DNA of 64,000 bases, from positions 1 through 64,000 of the forward strand of contig CAMWLR010000003.1 in assembly GCA_947175215.1 (NCBI GenBank), in the 5' to 3' direction. Below, in pieces: positions 35,436 through 44,498 of this stretch (within the stretch, counting starts at the first letter, position 1; each line of letters starts with the position of its first letter). The translations under genes and the position numbers were made by a program. Source of the DNA: an uncultured Porphyromonadaceae bacterium (GTDB lineage: Bacteria > Bacteroidota > Bacteroidia > Bacteroidales > Muribaculaceae). Under the pieces are notes generated by a model, which was not told where the DNA came from, did no database searches, and saw only the letters and a list, made by a program, of their open reading frames with translations.

Positions 35436-36410
35436 ATGGGATTTTTCAATAAACTATTTTCTAAAGAAAAGAAAGAGACCCTCGACAAAGGACTCGACCG
35501 CACCAAGCAGGGGCTGTTTGCCAAGATTTCGCGCGCTATCGCCGGCAAGTCAAAGATCGACGATGATGTGCTCGACAATCTTGAGGAGGCTTTCATAACC
35601 TCAGACGTTGGTGTAGACACCACTCTTAAAATCATCGAACGCATCCAGGACCGTGTGGCCCGCGACAAATATGTCAATTCGTCAGAACTTAACCGCCTCC
35701 TCTGTGAGGAGATCTGCGAACTTCTGGCCGAGAATAACAACGAGTCGTCTGATGAAGATTTCACCGTACCCAAAGATCACCATCCTCACGTGATAATGGT
35801 TGTGGGCGTCAACGGTGTAGGCAAGACAACTACTATCGGTAAACTTGCGGCACAGTTCAAAGGCGCCGGTAACAAGGTGATGCTCGGAGCTGCCGATACA
35901 TTCCGCGCCGCCGCCGTCGAGCAGCTCGACATCTGGGGTGAACGTGCCGGCGTACCTGTCGTCAAGCAGGGACTGGGCGCAGACCCGGCTGCCGTGGCAT
36001 TCGACACCCTGCAGTCAGCCAAAGCCAATAACGTCGATGTCGTAATCATCGACACCGCCGGACGTCTGCATAACAAGAAAGGTCTTATGGACGAGCTGTC
36101 AAAGATCCGCAATGTCATGCAAAAAGTCGTGCCGGATGCTCCACATGAGGTGCTTCTCGTTCTTGACGGATCGACCGGACAGAATGCCTTTGAACAGGCT
36201 CGTCAGTTTGTAGCTGCCACCAGTGTCAACGAGCTGGCCATCACAAAACTCGACGGCACCGCCAAGGGTGGCGTTGTCATCGGCATATCAGACCAATTCA
36301 AGATTCCCGTAAAATATATCGGACTCGGCGAGGGTATCAACGACCTGCAGGTTTTCCATAAAAAGGAATTTGTCGAGTCTCTATTTAACGAGGAGGCACT
36401 CAAGGCATAA
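35436..36410 (+). CDS. ftsY: Signal recognition particle receptor FtsY
   Basis: GTPase that docks SRP-ribosome complexes at the inner membrane. The 324-aa protein is the short form with little acidic A domain. It has the N domain (residues 1-110), then the G domain with P-loop GVNGVGKTTTIGKLA, the insertion-box string DTFRAAAVEQL, DTAGR and TKLDGTAKGG. It starts a tight operon: rimO begins 2 bp after its stop. Confidence 0.97.
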   Translation: MGFFNKLFSKEKKETLDKGLDRTKQGLFAKISRAIAGKSKIDDDVLDNLEEAFITSDVGVDTTLKIIERIQDRVARDKYVNSSELNRLLCEEICELLAENNNESSDEDFTVPKDHHPHVIMVVGVNGVGKTTTIGKLAAQFKGAGNKVMLGAADTFRAAAVEQLDIWGERAGVPVVKQGLGADPAAVAFDTLQSAKANNVDVVIIDTAGRLHNKKGLMDELSKIRNVMQKVVPDAPHEVLLVLDGSTGQNAFEQARQFVAATSVNELAITKLDGTAKGGVVIGISDQFKIPVKYIGLGEGINDLQVFHKKEFVESLFNEEALKA

Positions 36411-36412
36411 CG

Positions 36413-37729
36413 ATGGCTAAAAAGAGAAGTGTCAATGTCGTCACGCTCGGATGTTCTAAAAATCTGGTTGACTCTGAGCGTATTATCGCCATGCTCGGCG
36501 AGGCAGGGTTTGATGCCGCCCATCAGACTGATGAGCCTACTGACATCGTGGTGGTAAATACCTGCGGATTTATCGGGGACGCCAAAGAGGAGTCTGTAAA
36601 TACCATTCTTGAGTTTTGCGAGGCCAAACAGCGAGGCCAAATCTCCGAACTATACGTAATGGGATGTCTCTCAGAGCGCTATCGCGACACTCTCAAGACC
36701 GAAATCCCCGAGGTAGACCGATACTACGGTAAATTTGACTGGCCCGGGCTTATCGGTGATTTGACCGGAAATGTCAAAAAGGCCGATGACGCAAGTGACC
36801 GACGGCAACTCACCACTCCCTCTCATTATGCTTACGTCAAAATCTCTGAGGGATGTAACCGATTCTGCGCTTTCTGCGCCATTCCGCTCATAACCGGCAG
36901 ACATCACTCACGCCCGATAGAGGAGATAGTGGCTGAGGTGAAAGAATTGGTCTCACAAGGGGTGAGCGAGTTTAACATCATCGCCCAGGACCTGTCGAGC
37001 TATGGCCTCGACCTCTACGGCTCTCACCGGCTTGCCGAGCTGGTCGACCGGCTTGCCGATATCCCCGGTGTAGGACGCATAAGACTGCACTATGCCTACC
37101 CTGCTGACTTCCCGCACGACCTGCTCGATGTGATGGCCCGTCACGACAATGTCTGCAAATATCTCGACATTGCCCTGCAACATATCTCTGATCCGGTACT
37201 TAAAAATATGCGCCGTCATATCACCGCCGATGAGACCCGTCAGCTGCTTGCAGAGATACGCAAGCGTGTGCCCGGTATACATATCCGCACCACACTGATG
37301 GTCGGATTCCCCGGCGAGACAGACGAGGCCTTTGAGGAACTGATGGAGTTTGTCAGGGAGCAACGTTTTGAGCGTATGGGCGCGTTTGCCTACTGTGAAG
37401 AGGAGGGAACATTTGCCGCCAACAATCTCCCCGACAGCATCCCCGAGGATGTCAAGCAAGAGAGACTCAGCCGACTGATGACCTTGCAAGAAGAGATCTC
37501 TATGGAGATACAGCAACAGAAAAAAGGCAAGATACTTAAAGTCCTTATCGACAGCGAGGAGGAGGATTATTACGTCGGCCGTACCGAGTTTGATTCGCCC
37601 GAGGTAGACCCCGAGGTACTTGTCAACAAGACACGTACACTCTCGCCCGGTGATTATGTCGATGTGAAGATTACCGAAGCTCTCCCCTTTGAACTGATCG
37701 GCGAGCCGGTTGAGCATACCCGCCAATGA
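36413..37729 (+). CDS. rimO: Ribosomal protein S12 methylthiotransferase RimO
   Basis: Radical-SAM enzyme that adds a methylthio group to the conserved Asp of ribosomal protein S12. The 438-aa protein has the N-terminal UPF0004 domain with its three cluster cysteines (first in TLGCSKN), the radical-SAM motif CNRFCAFCAIP, a SAM domain containing LMVGFPGETDE and a C-terminal TRAM domain (DYYVGRTEFDSPEVD...). Its stop overlaps the start of the next gene in ATGA fashion. Confidence 0.96.
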   Translation: MAKKRSVNVVTLGCSKNLVDSERIIAMLGEAGFDAAHQTDEPTDIVVVNTCGFIGDAKEESVNTILEFCEAKQRGQISELYVMGCLSERYRDTLKTEIPEVDRYYGKFDWPGLIGDLTGNVKKADDASDRRQLTTPSHYAYVKISEGCNRFCAFCAIPLITGRHHSRPIEEIVAEVKELVSQGVSEFNIIAQDLSSYGLDLYGSHRLAELVDRLADIPGVGRIRLHYAYPADFPHDLLDVMARHDNVCKYLDIALQHISDPVLKNMRRHITADETRQLLAEIRKRVPGIHIRTTLMVGFPGETDEAFEELMEFVREQRFERMGAFAYCEEEGTFAANNLPDSIPEDVKQERLSRLMTLQEEISMEIQQQKKGKILKVLIDSEEEDYYVGRTEFDSPEVDPEVLVNKTRTLSPGDYVDVKITEALPFELIGEPVEHTRQ

Positions 37730-38841
37730 TACCGACTGCTGATACAGACACTGATATCATCATCATTGAGGCGGCCTCACGGTGTCTCTCACACCTGATA
37801 CCGTTTGCTGTCTGTCATCTTCCCGGAGCCGGGAATCTCGAGTTTTTCTGCGGTATACTCCCCGTTGATAAGAGAGAAAGCTATGCAGGCCTAAGTTTTG
37901 AAATCGGGCCATGGCTTGCTCCATGGAGTGAACGCATTACTCTCGGGCAGCAACAAACGCCGTTTGACATCCTCTCGTCAGTCGAGAGCGGACAACCTAA
38001 GACAGAGCCGTTTATCCCCAACCGACAGATCAGCAAAGAGGAATATCTAATGGCGGTGGCATCCATTACCGACCACTGTCGCAACCGTGACGGCAAAACC
38101 GTATATTCACGCGTAATAAGCGGTTGTAACCCCGACCTTAACATAGCAGAGGCAGCCCGTCGCCTTTTTGCCCAGTTTCCTGACAGTTTCGGCTTTCTCT
38201 ACTATACGCCTCAGACCGGTTGCTGGCTCGGTGCGACCCCCGAGACACTTCTTGATTACGAATACTCGACTCGTATGCTCTCGACCATGGCGTTTGCCGG
38301 GACGAGAAAAATTGCCAAGCGCAATACCCCGTGGGACGACAAGAACCTTCGAGAAAATCAGTTTGTTGCTGATTACATCAGTGAGCGGATGGCCCAGACA
38401 GGTATCATCCCCTCAATCAGCATCCCTTATACAGTTAATTACGGTGTGATCCAGCACCTGCGCCGTGACATCATAGCCACACTACCTGGGAACGTAAGAT
38501 TTTGGGCTGTCCTTGATCTGATAAATCCCACCCCGGCTCTGTGCGGCTATCCCCTCAAAGATGCCATAGAGGATATCAACCGCCACGAGTTACACACGCG
38601 AGGGTGTTACGGCGGTTTTTTAGGTGTATTACAATCCGTCGACAGGTATCAAGAACAGCACGTATCGAGCTTCCGCAGTTTTGTAAATCTGCGCAGTGCA
38701 CGTCTGTCACTCGCGGGTGACGGGATGTTCGAGCTATTCGTCGGCGGCGGTATTCTCTCAGGATCTGACCCACAATCAGAATGGGATGAGACCCGCGCCA
38801 AAGCTGCCCGGCTGATGGCGATACTCTTGCAAGGCGAGTAA
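37726..38841 (+). CDS. menF: Isochorismate synthase (chorismate-binding family)
   Basis: Enzyme expected to convert chorismate to isochorismate, the first step of menaquinone synthesis. The 371-aa chorismate-binding domain contains GATPETLLDYE, the regulatory/active strings TMAFAGTRK and ENQFVADYI, NPTPALCGYPLKDA and GCYGGFLG, and ends with FVGGGILSGSDPQSEWDETRAKA, all typical of the MenF/EntC group rather than TrpE/PabB. Other men genes are not in the window. It overlaps rimO by 4 bp, so its translation is likely coupled. Confidence 0.88.
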   Translation: MIPTADTDTDIIIIEAASRCLSHLIPFAVCHLPGAGNLEFFCGILPVDKRESYAGLSFEIGPWLAPWSERITLGQQQTPFDILSSVESGQPKTEPFIPNRQISKEEYLMAVASITDHCRNRDGKTVYSRVISGCNPDLNIAEAARRLFAQFPDSFGFLYYTPQTGCWLGATPETLLDYEYSTRMLSTMAFAGTRKIAKRNTPWDDKNLRENQFVADYISERMAQTGIIPSISIPYTVNYGVIQHLRRDIIATLPGNVRFWAVLDLINPTPALCGYPLKDAIEDINRHELHTRGCYGGFLGVLQSVDRYQEQHVSSFRSFVNLRSARLSLAGDGMFELFVGGGILSGSDPQSEWDETRAKAARLMAILLQGE

Positions 38842-38949
38842 CGTAGAAAGAGACTTCCCCTTTTACAATTCGATGTCTGAGATAGCTAACCCAAGCGGTT
38901 TTTAATGATATTTATGGTTGAGGGTAAGGGAAATTAGCAGGATATGTTG

Positions 38950-38957
38950 TAACTTTG
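38950..38957 (+). promoter_or_regulatory. -7 promoter element of the nrnA operon
   Basis: TAACTTTG, 28 bp before the nrnA ATG; a perfect TAnnTTTG match, with no -33 TTTG at the proper distance. Confidence 0.5.
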
Positions 38958-38985
38958 CACACTAAGTGGATCTGAACTATATCCT

Positions 38986-40014
38986 ATGACTGACAATCTG
39001 ATTGAACGAGATAAAGTAGACGCTCTCAAGCGATATATCAATACCTCAAGACGCATGGTGATCACCTGCCATATCTCACCCGACGGTGATGCCATGGGGT
39101 CGTCGCTTGCTCTTTGCAGAATACTCCGAAATGCAGGTAAAGAGGTTAAGGTCATCACACCTGACACCCCACCTAAATACCTGATGTTTCTCCCTGGCGC
39201 CGAGCATATCGTGGTGTACTCGCGTTTTGAGAACTTTGCCAACAAACTGCTGGCTGAGACTGACCTCATATTCTGTCTCGACTACAACGACCCCAAACGT
39301 GTCGATCTTGTCTCGCCCGGGCTACTCGCTTCACCCGCTCCTAAGGTGATGATCGATCATCACCTCTACCCTGACACATTCCCTGACCTTGTAATCTCTC
39401 ATCCCGAGGTGTCATCGACATCGGCCCTGATCTATAAAGTGATATCTGCCGTCGGGATGCAACGTTTCATAGATTTCGAGGCAGCGACAGCCATTTATAC
39501 CGGTATGATGACCGATACAGGTAACTTCTCATACAACTCCAACGACCCCTCTCTCTACCGCATCATTGCACGTCTGCTCGAGAAAGGTATTGACAAAGAC
39601 TGGATTTATAAGAAAGTTTACTTTAACAATTCAATAAACCGCCTGAGACTCAACGGGTATGCCATGTCGCAGAAGTTAGAGCACTTTGCCGAACATAAAG
39701 CTGCCCTCATCACCCTTACACGCAAGGAACTCAACGAGTATCATTATCAGAAAGGTGATACCGAGGATCTGGTCAACCGTCCCCTCACCTGCCCTGATAT
39801 TGTTTACTCGATCTTCCTGCGCGAAGAGACAGATTACATCAAGGTCTCGACACGTAGCAAAGGCTCATTCCCTGTCAACAAGATGTGCAGCGAGTACTTT
39901 AACGGCGGAGGCCATCTCAACGCTGCCGGCGGAGAGTTTTATGGCACTCTCGACGAGGCGGTCGCCCGTCTGCATGAAGCCATGCCGGAATTTGACCATT
40001 ATCTCCCTGAATAA
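38986..40014 (+). CDS. nrnA: DHH/DHHA1 phosphoesterase, NrnA-type oligoribonuclease/pAp phosphatase
   Basis: Enzyme that degrades nanoRNA and 3'-phosphoadenosine-5'-phosphate. The 342-aa protein has the DHH domain metal motifs (CHISPDGDAMGSS, FCLDYNDPKR, VMIDHHLYPD, TGMMTDTGNFSYNS) and the C-terminal DHHA1 glycine-rich motif (FNGGGHLNAAGGEF). This architecture is the NrnA/Bsub YtqI type. It begins an apparent operon with the DUF4827 lipoprotein, glmM, an NlpC/P60 enzyme and a PepSY-like lipoprotein. Confidence 0.92.
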   Translation: MTDNLIERDKVDALKRYINTSRRMVITCHISPDGDAMGSSLALCRILRNAGKEVKVITPDTPPKYLMFLPGAEHIVVYSRFENFANKLLAETDLIFCLDYNDPKRVDLVSPGLLASPAPKVMIDHHLYPDTFPDLVISHPEVSSTSALIYKVISAVGMQRFIDFEAATAIYTGMMTDTGNFSYNSNDPSLYRIIARLLEKGIDKDWIYKKVYFNNSINRLRLNGYAMSQKLEHFAEHKAALITLTRKELNEYHYQKGDTEDLVNRPLTCPDIVYSIFLREETDYIKVSTRSKGSFPVNKMCSEYFNGGGHLNAAGGEFYGTLDEAVARLHEAMPEFDHYLPE

Positions 40015-40053
40015 AATCACAACATTCACCGACATTAATACACCCCAATCATA

Positions 40054-40629
40054 ATGACACTTAAGAAAATATTGTGTCTCTCACTTAGCTCTGCCCTGCT
40101 GCTTATCCTGGGCTCATGCAAAGACACAAAAAGTTATGCCGAGTTGCTGACTGACGAAACCAAGGCAATCAATGTATTTCTGTCAGATCAGAATGTAATC
40201 CTCGACATTCCGGCCGACTCGGTATTTGTCTATGGCGAAGATGCGCCCTATTACCGTATCGACGAGGACGGCAACGTGTTTATGCAGGTCATAGACCCGG
40301 GCGAGGATAAGAAAGTGGCTGACGACACCCTTGTATTCTTCCGCTTTACCCGCTATAATCTCAGCGAATATGCCGTCACCGGCACACTCGGCGCAGGCGC
40401 GGGTAACTCAGAGAATATCGGCATGGGGTCTGCCTCATTCAGATTCAACAACTATACCCTCTCTACTTCATCACAATGGGGTTCAGGCATCCAGTTTCCC
40501 CTCAACTTCCTGGGGCTTAACAGCCATGTCAGACTTGTGATCAAATCGCAATTTGGTCTGACAAGCGAGATTGCCCAGGTCATCCCCTATCTCTATGACA
40601 TCCGCTATCTGCCGGCTGTCAGCGAGTAA
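40054..40629 (+). CDS. DUF4827-type lipoprotein
   Basis: A 191-aa predicted lipoprotein (lipobox LILGSCKDTKSY, Cys near residue 24). The mature sequence (YAELLTDETKAINVFLSDQNVI ... IAQVIPYLYDIRYLP) matches my memory of the DUF4827 family found in Bacteroidales beside nrnA and glmM; part of it resembles FKBP-type folds. Function is unknown. It lies 39 bp after nrnA and 34 bp before glmM. Confidence 0.8.
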   Translation: MTLKKILCLSLSSALLLILGSCKDTKSYAELLTDETKAINVFLSDQNVILDIPADSVFVYGEDAPYYRIDEDGNVFMQVIDPGEDKKVADDTLVFFRFTRYNLSEYAVTGTLGAGAGNSENIGMGSASFRFNNYTLSTSSQWGSGIQFPLNFLGLNSHVRLVIKSQFGLTSEIAQVIPYLYDIRYLPAVSE

Positions 40630-40663
40630 ACATCAACCTAAAAGCTGTAAAAAAAACTTTTTC

Positions 40664-42055
40664 ATGTCTCTGATTAAATCTATTTCCGGTATCCGCGGCA
40701 CTATCGGCGGAAAACCGGGTCAAGGGCTCAGCCCCATTGATGTGGTGAAATTTACCGCAGCCTACGCCACTCTTATCCGTAAGACCACAACACGCGACAC
40801 CAACCTTATCGTTGTCGGCCGTGACGCACGTCTGTCGGGCAAGATGGTCGACTCTCTGGTGGTGTCAACCCTTTGTGCAATGGGGTTTGACGTAGTCAAT
40901 ATCGGTCTGGCCAGTACCCCCACTACCGAGGTAGCCGTTGTCGGTGAAAAAGCCTGCGGAGGGATCATCCTCACAGCCTCACACAACCCCGTGCAGTGGA
41001 ATGCGCTCAAGCTCCTCAACGAGAACGGTGAGTTCCTCAATGACGCTGAGGGTAAAGAGGTACTGCGTATCGCCAACGCCGAGGAATTTGAGTTTGTCGA
41101 TGTTATGGCTTTAGGTCATGAGATGACCAACACCACCTGGAATCAGCGTCATATCCGTCAGGTACTCGATCTGCGCCTCGTCGATGTCGATGCTATCCGC
41201 AAGGCTGACTTTACAGTCGCTGTCGATGCCGTCAACTCGGTCGGTGGTATCATCATCCCTCAGTTGCTGCGCGCTTTAGGCGTAAAGAATATCGTCGAAC
41301 TCAATTGCGAGGCCACCGGAAAATTTGCCCATACACCCGAACCTATCCCCGAAAATCTCACACAGATCGCCGATCTAATGAAAGAGGGTAAAGCTGATGT
41401 AGGTTTTGTCGTTGACCCGGATGTAGACCGTCTTGCCATCGTAATGGAGAACGGTGAGATGTTTGTCGAGGAATATACTCTCGTGGCAGTGGCCGACTAT
41501 GTGCTCCGTCATACCCCCGGCGCAACTGTCTCTAATCTCAGTTCGTCACGCGCATTGCGCGATGTCACCGAGGCGTTAGGCTGCAGCTATTCACCTGCAG
41601 CTGTCGGTGAGGTAAACGTTGTCACAAAGATGAAGGAGACAAACGCCGTTATCGGCGGCGAGGGTAACGGTGGTGTGATTTATCCCGAAGCACATTACGG
41701 CCGCGACGCCCTCGTGGGTGTAGCCCTCTTCTTGACCCTTATGGCCAAGAGCGGTAAAAAGGTGACCGAACTCAAAGCCGGATATCCCGCATACGCTATC
41801 GCCAAGAACAAGATCGAGCTGACACCCGAGATTGATGTCGATGCTATTCTCGAGGCCGTTAAAGAGCGTTATAAATCAGAGAAAATCACAGATATCGACG
41901 GTGTCAAGATAGACTTCGCCCAATCATGGGTACACCTGCGTAAATCAAATACCGAGCCGATTATCCGCATTTATGCCGAGGCTCACACGATGGATGAGGC
42001 TGATGCCCTCGCCAACGACATAAAGGGTGTGATTGCTTCGATCTGCAAGGTATGA
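40664..42055 (+). CDS. glmM: Phosphoglucosamine mutase (phosphohexomutase family)
   Basis: Alpha-D-phosphohexomutase expected to convert glucosamine-6-phosphate to glucosamine-1-phosphate for cell-wall sugar synthesis. The 463-aa protein has the phosphoserine loop TASHNP, the metal loop DPDVDRLAIV, the sugar-binding loop GEGNGG and the phosphate-binding RKSNTEPIIRIYAE. The Ser-His-Asn-Pro plus VDRL pattern and SISGIRGTIGG start match GlmM-like Bacteroidales proteins, although phosphomannomutase activity cannot be excluded. ATG 40664 (MSLIKSISG) is chosen; the longer frame overlaps the previous gene. It overlaps the next gene by 4 bp. Confidence 0.88.
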   Translation: MSLIKSISGIRGTIGGKPGQGLSPIDVVKFTAAYATLIRKTTTRDTNLIVVGRDARLSGKMVDSLVVSTLCAMGFDVVNIGLASTPTTEVAVVGEKACGGIILTASHNPVQWNALKLLNENGEFLNDAEGKEVLRIANAEEFEFVDVMALGHEMTNTTWNQRHIRQVLDLRLVDVDAIRKADFTVAVDAVNSVGGIIIPQLLRALGVKNIVELNCEATGKFAHTPEPIPENLTQIADLMKEGKADVGFVVDPDVDRLAIVMENGEMFVEEYTLVAVADYVLRHTPGATVSNLSSSRALRDVTEALGCSYSPAAVGEVNVVTKMKETNAVIGGEGNGGVIYPEAHYGRDALVGVALFLTLMAKSGKKVTELKAGYPAYAIAKNKIELTPEIDVDAILEAVKERYKSEKITDIDGVKIDFAQSWVHLRKSNTEPIIRIYAEAHTMDEADALANDIKGVIASICKV

Positions 42056-43035
42056 AGATTTCAGCCCTGATACGCACAACCCTGTTGATATTGGTGGCCG
42101 CTGTGACAGGTTTCACGGCGGCTGCCGAGCAATGGGCACAGCCCAAGGTCTCTGTAGCTATACTCCGCAGCGAGCCTCGGCATGCCGCCGAACAGGTGTC
42201 ACAGGTCGTGATGGGTACACCGCTTAAAGTAATCAAATCAGGCCGTGAATGGTGGCAGGTAGAGACCCCCGAGGGTTATACCGGATACATCCGCAACAAC
42301 ACTTTGACACCACTCTCTGACGGTGAGATGGCACAATGGCGTAAATCGAGACGTGGTGTAGTGACAGCAGACCGCACGATTTACGTCACCGTCACTCCCA
42401 CCGCCGATGAGTTGGCCGACCGTGTTACAGATATAGTCAGCGGCTCAATTGTGAGAATCGGAGATGTTACTCCCGCCTCTACAAGCGGCATAATATCAGG
42501 TGACAACGCCGGCGATGTCATAACATTGATAATTCTGCCCGACGGGCGCAAAGGTTATTTACCTGCACGCTATCTGAAGCCGATCGAGCAGTGGGCCGAT
42601 CAAAACTGGGATGCCACTAAGCTCCCATCCTATGCCAGTCGCCTTATGGGTACTCCTTACGTATGGGGTGGCACATCAACCAAGGGAATGGATTGCTCGG
42701 GGCTGACACAGATAACCGCCTACCGCTACGGGGTATTATTACCTCGTGATGCATCTCAGCAAATCAAAGTAGGTGCTGTCGTTGACAAATCTCGTCCGGC
42801 TGACTTCAAAGCGGGTGATCTGCTTTTCTTTGGCAACGTCAACACCGGGCGTGTCACCCATGTGGCAATATCTCAAGGCGGGTATGACTATATCCACAGT
42901 TCGGCACGTGTACGCCAAAGTTCTCTCGACCCCGCTTCGCCTTTATATGAGAATCCGGGATTGATCGGTGTCAGGAGAATTGATGAAACAACCGCCGGCA
43001 AACTCGCGTTAAAGTCTCACCCCTGGTATTTCTGA
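42052..43035 (+). CDS. NlpC/P60 cell-wall peptidase with SH3 domains
   Basis: Exported gamma-D-glutamyl-diamino acid endopeptidase-type enzyme, 327 aa. A signal peptide (TTLLILVAAVTGFTAAAEQ) is followed by two bacterial SH3-like domains (VSVAILRSEPRHAAEQVSQVV; about residues 30-190) and the C40 domain: GTPYVWGGTSTKGMDCSGLT with Cys215, then VTHVAISQGGYDYIHSS with the catalytic His. It resembles the YkfC/BcYkfC group, which trims muropeptides. Its start overlaps the glmM stop. Confidence 0.92.
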   Translation: MKISALIRTTLLILVAAVTGFTAAAEQWAQPKVSVAILRSEPRHAAEQVSQVVMGTPLKVIKSGREWWQVETPEGYTGYIRNNTLTPLSDGEMAQWRKSRRGVVTADRTIYVTVTPTADELADRVTDIVSGSIVRIGDVTPASTSGIISGDNAGDVITLIILPDGRKGYLPARYLKPIEQWADQNWDATKLPSYASRLMGTPYVWGGTSTKGMDCSGLTQITAYRYGVLLPRDASQQIKVGAVVDKSRPADFKAGDLLFFGNVNTGRVTHVAISQGGYDYIHSSARVRQSSLDPASPLYENPGLIGVRRIDETTAGKLALKSHPWYF

Positions 43036-43066
43036 AATATATTATTAACTCTCTGACTATCACAAT

Positions 43067-43546
43067 ATGATAAAGACCACTCCCCGACAAGGTTTCATGG
43101 CGCGTAACATACTCTTTTTAGCTATGTTTATGATGACACTGTCAGGCCTGAGTCTGTCATCATGCGGTCATGACGAGACGAGCCAATTGCCACGCGAGAT
43201 ACAGCAATTCATCAGTAAGTATTTCGCCGGACAAGGAGTATCCTCATACGACGAATCTGCCGGTAGTTACACTGTCAATCTCGACAACTCTGCCACGCTT
43301 GTGTTCAACTCATCTCTCGTATGGATAGCTGTTGACGGTAACGGAGGCACACTGCCACAGCAATTTCTTTATGACGAGTTCCCCGCGATTCTCTATGACT
43401 ATATCGTCACAACCGACAATCTGGCCAACGTCTATTCGGTGACACGTGACAATAAAGTCTATACGGTGACATTCCACAATAATATAATCAGTTACAGTAT
43501 TGCCAACGGCGAAATCAAGCCTGTCGTCACCGGCTCGGGGGAATAA
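43067..43546 (+). CDS. PepSY-like (BLIP-like) lipoprotein
   Basis: A 159-aa predicted lipoprotein (lipobox LSSCGHDE). The mature part LPREIQQFISKYFAGQGVSSYDESAGSY is the standard opening of the Bacteroidales PepSY-like/beta-lactamase-inhibitor-like family, whose role is unknown. A second ATG at 43097 gives a neater signal peptide. It ends the nrnA-glmM gene group, and its last 20 bp overlap the convergent gene on the other strand. Confidence 0.8.
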   Translation: MIKTTPRQGFMARNILFLAMFMMTLSGLSLSSCGHDETSQLPREIQQFISKYFAGQGVSSYDESAGSYTVNLDNSATLVFNSSLVWIAVDGNGGTLPQQFLYDEFPAILYDYIVTTDNLANVYSVTRDNKVYTVTFHNNIISYSIANGEIKPVVTGSGE

Positions 43547-44498
43547 GACTGAATCTCAGGCGCGATTTATCTCGCGGGAAGTGTAGGTCTAATATCGGAC
43601 CGTTGAGTTCGCCCCACAGATCTGTCGCCTCGACGATACCATCGGCATATCGCCACACCAAGTTATAATGATTCTGAAAGATTGTCGGTATAAGACGACC
43701 TTTAAGCATACCCTTGTGCCATACGTCACAATTCTCGTCGGCACCCGATAGATAGATGATGTCAAAACCGCCATCATCACGTGGTGACAGTCCGATGCGG
43801 TAATAGCCGCCCAAACGCACACCGGTCAGTAATGTCTCCCGGTCGAGATATTCATATTCGTCATAACGGACCGTCTCGGCGGTCATCAACGGCAATATTG
43901 ACTCGTAAGATTCTGCACACTTGATATTCACAGATAAAATCTTTAGCGGGGAGTCACCCGCAGTCACTGAGAGGGAGACAGGGACACCTTTACATAAGAA
44001 ACTACCCACCTGGGAGAGCGTCGTATTACCCGCGCTTATCGCGATAGTCCCCTTCGCATCAGACTCAAAAGAGACAGTAAAAGCAGTTGATTCATCAACA
44101 TCTGTTATAACCGTCCTACATACTGATTCATCGGGCATATATATTGACTCATCATACGCACTGATTTCAAAGTAAAGTCTACGTGGTGAATCTTCGGTCA
44201 TTGCCGGTGCGCCCGCGCTCACTATGACACATATCACCCGCCGTCCCTCCTGATCAGACAGAATAAACTCAGGCATTCTGCCTGACTCTTTATTACCATA
44301 TTTACTAATTGACAACTCGCATCGTACCTCACACGATATAATTGCAGAGGAATCTGTCGGTGATAGCCATTGCTCACCTGCCTCTAAATTTACATCTGCG
44401 GCCTCCAAACGTCCCACGGCGGCGTGCGCAGTCATCATCAATGGCATCATAGACGCCATCAAACAGATATTCAAAAGGATATAGCGCCCCCACGTCAT
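43527..44498 (-). CDS. Exported protein of unknown function downstream of miaA
   Basis: A 323-aa protein with a signal peptide (ILLNICLMASMMPLMMTAHA). No domain is recognised. The mature part is beta-rich with many Glu/Asp (ISCEVRCELSISKYG, FTVSFESDAKGTIAISAGN), and the C-terminal third (GGYYRIGLSPRDDGGFDIIYLSG ... HKGMLKGRLIPT) reads like a domain seen in other Bacteroidales surface or periplasmic proteins. Its ATG overlaps the miaA stop by 4 bp, so it is co-translated with miaA. Its 3' end overlaps the convergent PepSY-like gene by 20 bp. Confidence 0.75.
   Translation of the reverse strand: MTWGRYILLNICLMASMMPLMMTAHAAVGRLEAADVNLEAGEQWLSPTDSSAIISCEVRCELSISKYGNKESGRMPEFILSDQEGRRVICVIVSAGAPAMTEDSPRRLYFEISAYDESIYMPDESVCRTVITDVDESTAFTVSFESDAKGTIAISAGNTTLSQVGSFLCKGVPVSLSVTAGDSPLKILSVNIKCAESYESILPLMTAETVRYDEYEYLDRETLLTGVRLGGYYRIGLSPRDDGGFDIIYLSGADENCDVWHKGMLKGRLIPTIFQNHYNLVWRYADGIVEATDLWGELNGPILDLHFPRDKSRLRFSLIPPSR

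Noticed and set aside
36953-37726. 257-codon open frame antisense to rimO
   Set aside because: It mirrors the intact rimO gene; composition and the absence of any recognisable motif point to a codon-bias shadow.
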